Positions 57,909 to 64,000 of a stretch of DNA of 64,000 bases are shown one piece after another. The notes under the pieces were generated by a model. The model ran no database searches. It saw only the letters and a program-made list of their open reading frames with translations, and had not been told where the DNA came from. Source of the DNA: Flavimobilis soli (GTDB taxonomy: Bacteria > Actinomycetota > Actinomycetes > Actinomycetales > Cellulomonadaceae); contig NZ_PDJH01000001.1 of the NCBI RefSeq assembly GCF_002564025.1, positions 2,232,001 to 2,296,000 on the forward strand. The letters run 5' to 3'. Position 1 is the first letter of the stretch; every line of letters starts with the position of its first letter. Made by a program: the position numbers and the translations under genes.

Positions 57909-58301
57909 TCAGTGCGTCATCGGGCGCTTCGAGACGGGCAGCCCGCTCACGACGAGATCGTACGAGTCCTCGACGAGCTGCTCGAGCAGCTCCCGGTCGA
58001 GGTCCGGGTGCAGCACGACCGACACCCAGTGCCGCTTGTTCTGGTGCCAGCCGGGCAGGACGTCCTCGTGCGCGGCGACGAGGCCGGGCACGAGCTCCGG
58101 GTCCGCCTTGAGGTTCACGTGCCAGTGCTCCCCACCCACCTTCGGGTGGCGGGTCACCAGCGCGAAGATCTTGCGGCGCACGCGGAACGCCTCCGCGGCC
58201 GTCCCGAACGGGAAGTCGGACGTCGCGTCCGGCAGGTCGAGGCACAGCGCCCGGCAGCCCTGCGCCTCGGGGGACAGCTCCGGCGCGTCGTCGTCGCTCA
58301 T
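57909..58301 (-). CDS. MmcQ/YjbR family protein
   Basis: 130 residues. LCLDLPDATSDFPFGTAAEAFRVRRKIFALV, then NLKADPELVPGLVAAHEDVLPGWHQNKRHWVSVVL and LVEDSYDLVVSGLP are the recognisable MmcQ/YjbR (CyaY-like fold) pattern. These small proteins are suspected to bind DNA. ATG 58301 overlaps the upstream oxidase stop by 4 bases. Function unknown. Confidence 0.88.
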   Translation of the reverse strand: MSDDDAPELSPEAQGCRALCLDLPDATSDFPFGTAAEAFRVRRKIFALVTRHPKVGGEHWHVNLKADPELVPGLVAAHEDVLPGWHQNKRHWVSVVLHPDLDRELLEQLVEDSYDLVVSGLPVSKRPMTH

Positions 58302-59662
58302 CGTCCGAGCACCCGCTCGAGGTAGCCGTTCGTGAAGACACCGTCCGGGTCGACGGCGTCGCGCACCGCGACGAAGTCGTCGAACCGCGGGTAGAGCTCG
58401 CGCAGACGCTCGGCGCCGAGCGTGTGCATCTTGCCCCAGTGCGGGCGACCGTCGTACGCCGCCACGATCTCCTGCACCGCCGTGAAGTACCGCGTCGGGT
58501 CGGTGCGCCAGTACTGGTGCACTGCGACGTACGCGGTCGCGCGTCCGTGCGACGTCGACAGCCACACGTCGTCCGCGCGGGCGAACCGCACCTCGACGGG
58601 GAAGGACACGAGCTCGCCCGTCCGGGCGAGCCAGTCCTCGACGTCGCGCAGCACGTCCGCGACCGCCTCGAGCGGGACCGCCCACTCGGACTCGACGAAC
58701 CGCACGCGGCGGCGTGAGACGAACACCTCGTGCGACGGCGCGGTGAAGCGGCGCGCGCCGAGCGCGCGCGACGAGACCCGGTTGATCGTCGGGATCGAGC
58801 CGGGCACGGCGCGGGCGAGCCGGTTCGTCAGCTCGAAGACGCCGTTCGACAGCAGCTCGTCGTCGACCCAGCCGCGCAGGGGGTCGAGGGGCGCGTCGTC
58901 GAGCGCGCGACGGTCGTTGCGCTTCGTCAGGGCCGTGCGCGTGTGCGGGAACCAGTACAGCTCCGCGTGGTCCCCAGCGAGGAACGAGCCGTCCGCGACG
59001 GCCCCGAGCGCGCGCTCGAGCGGCCACGGCTCCTCGCGCGCCTGGAGGACGTACGCGGGCTCGGCACCGAGCGTCACCGAGACGAGGACGCCGAGCGCCC
59101 CGAGGCCCAGGCGGGCGGCCTCGAACAGGTCGGGGTTCTCGTCGCGCGACGCCCGCACGACCGACCCGTCCGCGACGACGAGCTCGACGGCCCGCACCTG
59201 CGCGGCGAGCCCGGCTCCCGTGCCCGCGTCCCCGCCCGTGCCGTGCGTGCCCGTCGAGATCGCGCCCGCGATCGACTGCCGGTCGATGTCACCGAGGTTC
59301 GACAGCGCGAGGCCGTGCGCGGCGAGCGCGTCGTTGAGGGCGTGCAGCCGGATGCCGGCGCCGACCCGCACCTCGTGCGTCACCCGCCCTTCGGGGGAGG
59401 CGAGCCGTACGGGCTGGTCCACGTGGTCGAGCGCGTCGAGCGAGAGCATGACGCCGTCGGTCGTCGCGACCGGCGAGAACGAGTGGCCCGCGCCGACCGC
59501 GCGGACCGTGCGCCCGACCTCGCGCGCCCTGCGCACGACCCGGACGACGTCGCCGACCGAGCGCGGGGCGAAGCGGTGCGCGGGCGTGCAGGACGCCGAA
59601 CCGCCCCACGTCGTCCACGGCTGCTGGCGGGCTGCGTCGCCCGTGGGGGAGGAGAAGACCAC
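58298..59662 (-). CDS. FAD-linked aldonolactone oxidase (D-arabinono-1,4-lactone oxidase type)
   Basis: 454 residues. N-terminal FAD-binding domain of the vanillyl-alcohol oxidase group: VRAVGAGHSFSPVATTDGVMLSLDAL, RVGAGIRLHALNDALAAHGLALSNLGDIDRQSIAGAISTGTHGTG. The C-terminal ALO domain has ESEWAVPLEAVADVLRD, and YDGRPHWGKMHTL, whose HWGK motif is typical of gulono/arabinono-lactone oxidases. The His that carries covalent FAD in some members is in the GHSFSP position. Divergent from the aldolase/racemase-like gene, a pairing seen in other actinobacteria. The lactone oxidised in vivo is unknown. Confidence 0.88.
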   Translation of the reverse strand: MVFSSPTGDAARQQPWTTWGGSASCTPAHRFAPRSVGDVVRVVRRAREVGRTVRAVGAGHSFSPVATTDGVMLSLDALDHVDQPVRLASPEGRVTHEVRVGAGIRLHALNDALAAHGLALSNLGDIDRQSIAGAISTGTHGTGGDAGTGAGLAAQVRAVELVVADGSVVRASRDENPDLFEAARLGLGALGVLVSVTLGAEPAYVLQAREEPWPLERALGAVADGSFLAGDHAELYWFPHTRTALTKRNDRRALDDAPLDPLRGWVDDELLSNGVFELTNRLARAVPGSIPTINRVSSRALGARRFTAPSHEVFVSRRRVRFVESEWAVPLEAVADVLRDVEDWLARTGELVSFPVEVRFARADDVWLSTSHGRATAYVAVHQYWRTDPTRYFTAVQEIVAAYDGRPHWGKMHTLGAERLRELYPRFDDFVAVRDAVDPDGVFTNGYLERVLGR

Positions 59663-59719
59663 ACCGCACTATCCGCGCAGGTCCACACGTGAGTCAATGG
59701 TCCGGGAGAAGGAGGAGCC

Positions 59720-60919
59720 ATGGGCCTGAGGGAACGTCTCGACGCCGCGACCGCGCACCTCGCGGGACCGCTCGTCGTCGTCGACCTCGACGCGTTCGAG
59801 GCGAACGCCGACGACCTCGTGCGTCGTGCGGGCGGGACGCCCGTGCGCCTCGCGTCGAAGTCGGTGCGCGTGCGCAGCCTCGTCGACGCGGCCCTCGCGC
59901 GGCCCGGCTGGGCGGGCGTCATGGCGTTCTCCCTCGCCGAGGCGTGCTGGCTCGTCGAGCACGGGCACGACGACGTCCTCGTCGGGTACCCGACCGTCGA
60001 CCGCGGTGCGCTCGCCGCGCTCGCGGCCTCGCCGGCCGCCCGCCGGGCGGTCACCCTCATGGTCGACGACGTCGCGCAGGTCGAGCTCGTCGCACGTGCC
60101 GTCCGCGAGCACGCGGCGCGGGGCGCCGCGGACGCCCCGCCCGTGCGGCTGTGCCTCGACGTCGACGCGTCCCTGCGTCCCGGCGTCGGCCGCTGGCGCG
60201 CCCACCTCGGCGTGCGCCGCTCGCCCGTGCACACGCCCGCGGAGGCCGCGGCGCTCGCGGCGGCGATCGGCGCGTACGACGGCGTCGAGGTCGTCGGGCT
60301 CATGTTCTACGAGGCGCAGGTCGCAGGCCTGCCCGACTCGAGCCCGGCCGTGCGGCTCGTCAAGCGGCTGTCCGTCGCGGACCTCGCCGTGCGCCGCACC
60401 CAGGTGCGCCGCGCGGTCGAGGACGTCCTCGGGCGGCCCGTCTCCCTCGTGAACTCGGGCGGCACCGGCTCGCTCGAGACGAGCGCCGCCGACCCGACCG
60501 TCACCGAGGTCACCGCAGGCTCCGGGCTCTACGTGCCCGGCCTCTTCGACGACTACCGCACCGTCGCCCGCAGGCCCGCCGCTCTCGTCGGGCTCGACGT
60601 CGTGAGGCTGCCGCGCCGCGGCATCGCGACCGCCTTCGGCGGCGGCTACGTCGCCTCAGGACCCGCGAGCGAGAGCCGCCTACCGCGCCTGACGTTCCCC
60701 GCAGGCATGCGGTACGTCGGCACCGAGGGCCCCGGCGAGGTGCAGACCCCGCTGCGCCTCCCGCGCGGCACGACGGCGCGCGTCGGCGACCGCGTCTGGA
60801 TGCGGCACGCGAAGGCCGGCGAGGTCATGGAGCACGTCACCCACGTCCACCTCGTGCGGGGCGACCGCATCGAGCAGACCGTCCCCACGTACCGCGGCGA
60901 GGGAAAGGCCTTCGCCTGA
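59720..60919 (+). CDS. Fold-type III PLP enzyme (D-threonine aldolase/alanine racemase-like)
   Basis: 399 residues. The PLP lysine is in PVRLASKSVRVRSLVD near residue 49; CLDVDASLRPGVGRWRAHLGVRRS and LVNSGGTGSLETSAADPTVTEVTAGSGLYVPGLFD match amino acid deaminase/aldolase proteins. The C-terminal GDRVWMRHAKAGEVMEHVTHVHLV contains a His-x-Lys-x-Gly-Glu metal-site pattern like D-threonine aldolase. It may act on a D-beta-hydroxy amino acid. GAAGGAGGAG lies before the ATG. Confidence 0.82.
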   Translation: MGLRERLDAATAHLAGPLVVVDLDAFEANADDLVRRAGGTPVRLASKSVRVRSLVDAALARPGWAGVMAFSLAEACWLVEHGHDDVLVGYPTVDRGALAALAASPAARRAVTLMVDDVAQVELVARAVREHAARGAADAPPVRLCLDVDASLRPGVGRWRAHLGVRRSPVHTPAEAAALAAAIGAYDGVEVVGLMFYEAQVAGLPDSSPAVRLVKRLSVADLAVRRTQVRRAVEDVLGRPVSLVNSGGTGSLETSAADPTVTEVTAGSGLYVPGLFDDYRTVARRPAALVGLDVVRLPRRGIATAFGGGYVASGPASESRLPRLTFPAGMRYVGTEGPGEVQTPLRLPRGTTARVGDRVWMRHAKAGEVMEHVTHVHLVRGDRIEQTVPTYRGEGKAFA

Positions 60920-60967
60920 ACGGCTCCCAGCAAGGGCAGACGCGCCGCGGACGGTAGCCTTGGAGCC

Positions 60968-62410
60968 GTGACCCTACGCCTGTACGACACAGCGACGCGC
61001 GAGGTGCGCGACTTCCAGCCACGAACCCCCGGCAAGGTCGGCATCTACCTCTGTGGCGCCACCGTGCAGAGCGCACCCCACATCGGGCACATGCGCTCCG
61101 CCGTGGCGTTCGACGTGCTCGTCCGCTGGCTGCGCCGCACCGGCCACGAGGTCACGATGATCCAGAACGTCACGGACATCGACGACAAGATCCTCGCGAA
61201 GGCCGCCGAGGCCGGCCGCCCCTGGTGGGCGCACGCCTACCTCAACGAGCAGGCGTTCACCGAGGCGTACGACGCGCTCGGCGTCCTGCGCCCCACGTAC
61301 GCGCCGCACGCGACCGCGCACGTGACCGACATGGTCGAGCTCATGGAGCAGCTCGTCGAGCGCGGCCACGCGTACACGACGACACCCGGCAACGTGTTCT
61401 TCGACGTGGAGTCGTGGTCCGACTACGGCTCCCTGACGAACCAGCGTCCCGAGGACCTCACCGTCGCCGCCGACTCCGACGGCGACGAGCTCGGCAAACG
61501 CAACCCGCACGACTTCGCGCTGTGGAAGGCGAGCCGCCCCGGCGAGCCCGAGACGGCGTCGTGGCCCACCCCCTTCGGTCGCGGCCGTCCCGGCTGGCAC
61601 CTCGAGTGCTCCGCCATGGCGCGCCGCTACCTCGGCTCAGCCTTCGACATCCACGGCGGCGGCCTCGACCTGCGCTTCCCGCACCACGAGAACGAGCAGG
61701 CGCAGTCCCGCGCCGCCGGCGACGAGTTCGCCGGGCTGTGGATGCACTCCGCATGGGTCACGCAGGGCGGCACCAAGATGAGCAAGTCGCTCGGCAACGG
61801 GCTGCTCGTCTCCGAGCTGCTCGGCCGGGCGCGGGCCGTCATCGTCCGCTACGCCCTGACGGCCGTCCAGTACCGCTCGATGATCGAGTGGAGCGAGGAC
61901 ACCCTCGCCGACGCCGAGGCAACCTGGTCGCGCCTCGAGGGCTTCGTCGAGCGTGCCTCCGAGCAGGTCGACGTCGTCACCGAGGACGAGGTGCGCACGA
62001 GCGAGCTGCCAGCGGCGTTCGTCGACGCGATGAACGACGACCTCAACGTGTCGGTCGCCCTCGCGGCCGTCCACGAGGCCGTGCGTGCCGGCAACTCCGC
62101 GCTCGCGGCCGGGCAGAACGCCCAGGTGCGTGAGGCGCTCGTGCAGGTCCGGGCGATGCTCGACGTCCTCGGCCTGGACCCCGCGTCGAGCACGTGGGCG
62201 CGCAGCACGACCGACGACCGCGCCGCGCGCGCTCTCGACGCCCTCGTCACCGCCGAGCTCGAGCGGCGGGCAGCCGCCCGCGCCGAGCGCGACTTCGCGA
62301 CCGCGGACGCCGTCCGCGACCGCCTCACCGCCGCCGGGATCGTGGTGGAGGACTCCCCGCAGGGAGCCCGCTGGTCCCTGGCCACCGACACCCCGAAGGA
62401 CGAGAACTGA
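60968..62410 (+). CDS. cysS: Cysteinyl-tRNA synthetase
   Basis: 480 residues, class Ia. [20 protein letters not shown] holds the first zinc Cys and the HIGH motif; WHLECSAM and HHENEQAQS carry the other zinc ligands; KMSKSLGNG is the KMSKS loop. The C-terminal [19 protein letters not shown] anticodon-binding part shows it is CysS rather than the shorter MshC. TAGCCT (60955-60960) lies 7 bases before the GTG, so the mRNA is probably leaderless. Overlaps rlmB by one base. Confidence 0.95.
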   Translation: MTLRLYDTATREVRDFQPRTPGKVGIYLCGATVQSAPHIGHMRSAVAFDVLVRWLRRTGHEVTMIQNVTDIDDKILAKAAEAGRPWWAHAYLNEQAFTEAYDALGVLRPTYAPHATAHVTDMVELMEQLVERGHAYTTTPGNVFFDVESWSDYGSLTNQRPEDLTVAADSDGDELGKRNPHDFALWKASRPGEPETASWPTPFGRGRPGWHLECSAMARRYLGSAFDIHGGGLDLRFPHHENEQAQSRAAGDEFAGLWMHSAWVTQGGTKMSKSLGNGLLVSELLGRARAVIVRYALTAVQYRSMIEWSEDTLADAEATWSRLEGFVERASEQVDVVTEDEVRTSELPAAFVDAMNDDLNVSVALAAVHEAVRAGNSALAAGQNAQVREALVQVRAMLDVLGLDPASSTWARSTTDDRAARALDALVTAELERRAAARAERDFATADAVRDRLTAAGIVVEDSPQGARWSLATDTPKDEN

Positions 62411-63384
62411 TGGCAGGCAACTCCCAGCGCCGAGGCGCGACCCGCAAGCCGGGCTCCAAGAAGGGCGCCCGCGTCGGCACCGGCGGTCACAGCCGGAAGG
62501 CCCTCGAGGGCAAGGGCCCCACGCCCAAGGCCGAGGAGCGTCCCTACCACCCGGCGTACAAGGCCAAGGTGGCGGCCGAGCGTCGCAACGCGACGCAGCG
62601 CCGCGGCAGCCAGGCAGGCCGCCGTACCGGTGGCGGCCGTTCCTCGACCCACGAGATGGTCGCCGGGCGCAACTCCGTCCTCGAGGCGCTGCGCGCCGAC
62701 ATCCCCGTGTCGAACGTCTACATCGCGTCGCGGCTCGAGGCGGACGACCGCACCAAGGAGATCCTGCTGATCGCCTCCGAGCGACGCATGAACATCCTCG
62801 AGGTCACCAAGCCCGAGCTCGACCGTCTGACCGACGGTGCCGTGCACCAGGGCGTCGCGCTCCAGGTCCCGCCGTACGAGTACGCCGACGTCGACGACCT
62901 GCTCGACGCCGCGGCCGCGTCCGGCCGTGCGCCGCTCGTCGTCGCGCTCGACTCGATCACCGACCCGCGCAACCTCGGCGCGGTCCTGCGCTCCGCGGGC
63001 GCGTTCGGGGCGCACGGCGTGCTCGTCCCCGAGCGTCGCGCCGCCTCCATGACGGCGTCCGCGTGGAAGGTCTCCGCCGGTGCGGCCGCGCGCGTGCCCG
63101 TCGCCCGCGTGACGAACCTCGTGCGTGCGCTCGAGACGTTCCGCGAGGCCGGCTGCTTCGTCGTCGGGCTCGACGCTGGCGGTGACGTGTCCGTGCGCGA
63201 CCTCCCGTACGCGAGCGATCCCCTCGTGCTCGTCGTCGGCTCCGAGGGCAAGGGCCTCTCGCGGCTCGTCCGCGAGACGTGCGACGCGATCGCGTCGATC
63301 CCGATCGCGTCCGAGACCGAGTCGCTCAACGCGGGCGTCGCGGCGGGCATCGCCCTCTACGAGGTCGCGGGCCAGCGCGGCTGA
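62410..63384 (+). CDS. rlmB: 23S rRNA 2'-O-methyltransferase (RlmB/TrmH family)
   Basis: 324 residues. A basic, Gly/Arg/Lys-rich N-terminal extension (about 75 residues) precedes a substrate-binding domain (MVAGRNSVLEALRADIPVSNVYIA) and the SPOUT knot domain: VALDSITDPRNLGAVLRSAGAFGAHGVLVPERRAAS, VVGSEGKGLSRLVRETCD and IPIASETESLNAGVAAGIALYEV, with the three SpoU motifs intact. It methylates a ribose in 23S rRNA. ATG overlaps the cysS stop (TGATG). Confidence 0.93.
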   Translation: MAGNSQRRGATRKPGSKKGARVGTGGHSRKALEGKGPTPKAEERPYHPAYKAKVAAERRNATQRRGSQAGRRTGGGRSSTHEMVAGRNSVLEALRADIPVSNVYIASRLEADDRTKEILLIASERRMNILEVTKPELDRLTDGAVHQGVALQVPPYEYADVDDLLDAAAASGRAPLVVALDSITDPRNLGAVLRSAGAFGAHGVLVPERRAASMTASAWKVSAGAAARVPVARVTNLVRALETFREAGCFVVGLDAGGDVSVRDLPYASDPLVLVVGSEGKGLSRLVRETCDAIASIPIASETESLNAGVAAGIALYEVAGQRG

Positions 63385-63416
63385 CCCCGGCGGGCACAGC
63401 CGACAGGATGGGTACG

Positions 63417-63451
63417 ACGAAGGGCGGGCGCCACGGGCGCCCGCCCTTCGT
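63417..63451. terminator. Bidirectional terminator between rlmB and DUF4032 gene
   Basis: ACGAAGGGCGGGCGC (63417-63431) pairs with GCGCCCGCCCTTCGT (63437-63451) around 5 bases, between convergent genes. Confidence 0.85.
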
Positions 63452-63495
63452 ACTGTCTGCGCCCTCCTGGGCGGCGTGCCGCTCGCGGCGGCGGC

Positions 63496-64000
63496 TTATC
63501 CGCCTAGCAGCGCGGCCTCGTCGCGGCGGTGCCGCAGGACGTTCATGACGTAGCTCGCGGTCGCCTCGCTCATCGGCACGTCGCGGCGCTGCTGCTGCGA
63601 GATGTACCAGCGGTGGTCGAGGATCTCGTGGAACATCTGGGCGGCCTCGAGCTTGCCGCGCATCTCGCGCGGCACGGCGCGGACGGTCGGCTCGAACACG
63701 CTCGTCACCCAGTCGTGCGCCACGAACTCCTCGTCCTCGTCCTGTCGCCCGCCCGACGCACGGTACTCGTCGAGGTCGTTGAGCAGACGGCGTGCCTGGT
63801 TCTCCTGGACGTCGAGGCCCGTGAGGTGCAGCAGACGGCGCGAGTGGTGGCCGGCGTCGACCACCTTCGGCTGGATGCGCACGGTCGTGCCGTCGTCGTG
63901 CGTCGTGATGCTCAGCTCGCCGACGTCGAAGCCGAGGGCGTTGAGACGCTCGATGCGCGCCGTGACGCGCCAGCGCTCGTTCGACTCGAACGACTCCTCG
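63496..64000 (-). CDS. DUF4032 domain protein (C-terminal part; runs off the window)
   Basis: The minus-strand frame is open from the window end to a stop at 63496, about 168 residues: ESFESNERWRVTARIERLNALGFDVGELSITTHDDGT, then VRIQPKVVDAGHHSRRLLHLTGLDVQENQARRLLNDLDEY and MFHEILDHRWYISQQQRRDVPMSEATASYVMNVL. The pattern matches the C-terminal part of DUF4032 proteins, which carry a kinase-like N-terminal half that would lie beyond the window. Substrate and role are unknown. Confidence 0.8.
   Translation of the reverse strand, partial: EESFESNERWRVTARIERLNALGFDVGELSITTHDDGTTVRIQPKVVDAGHHSRRLLHLTGLDVQENQARRLLNDLDEYRASGGRQDEDEEFVAHDWVTSVFEPTVRAVPREMRGKLEAAQMFHEILDHRWYISQQQRRDVPMSEATASYVMNVLRHRRDEAALLGG

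Overview
The window is chromosomal DNA from a very high-GC actinobacterium. Lsr2, CarD, mycothiol biosynthesis (mshA), a SenX3-RegX3 type phosphate switch, frequent GTG starts and many apparently leaderless genes point there. Gene content (xylose isomerase and xylulokinase with a ROK regulator, a FolB-FolK fusion) suggests Micrococcales near Cellulomonadaceae or Promicromonosporaceae; that family-level placement is inference. I see no prophage, insertion sequence, CRISPR array, rRNA or tRNA. Most of the window is core genome, packed with short intergenic gaps and stop/start overlaps of 1 to 4 bases.

Layout. (1) 1-7.2 kb: a RAMA-domain protein, an alpha/beta hydrolase and a quinone-oxidoreductase-like gene, a mycothiol-dependent-type enzyme, and a membrane protein. 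(2) 5.9-8.9 kb: metX and metY for homocysteine synthesis; metY has a short leader ORF. (3) 8.9-33 kb: a long block whose order, from memory of the M. tuberculosis map, matches the ppa-dacB-(DUF2342)-tilS-hpt-ftsH-folE-folP-folB-folK-(DUF3180)-(PH)-(DUF2520)-panC-panD-lysS region: cell-wall peptidases, purine salvage, folate, pantothenate, NAD and lysyl-tRNA synthesis. Here folB and folK are one gene with a giant linker, and coaX is missing between nadC and lysS. (4) 33-46 kb: accessory DNA placed between lysS and lsr2, holding a decayed arsenic cluster (arsC and an ArsN-like acetyltransferase intact, arsR and arsM broken) and a xylose regulon (xylFGH transporter, xylB, xylA, ROK regulator, lactonase) wrapped around lsr2. 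Two near-identical operator-like elements tie the transporter to xylA and the regulator. (5) 46-56 kb: mshA, gpmA, phoU, senX3-regX3 and pstSCAB, with 11-base-periodic PHO-box repeats before pstS and between phoU and senX3. (6) 56-64 kb: an LpqE-like lipoprotein, carD, ispF, a three-gene insertion, cysS, rlmB and a partial DUF4032 gene.

The regulatory DNA is the most interesting part: a TGTGAC array with 9-base period (MtrA-like) before an NlpC/P60 peptidase, short cysteine-containing leader ORFs before metY and mshA, the shared xyl operator, and a recurrent TAnnnT box 6-8 bases before start codons that implies leaderless mRNAs. I did not find a wholly new multi-gene system. The best candidates for new biology are the leader ORFs, the FolB-FolK linker protein, the tandem 51-bp palindromes and the RAMA protein.
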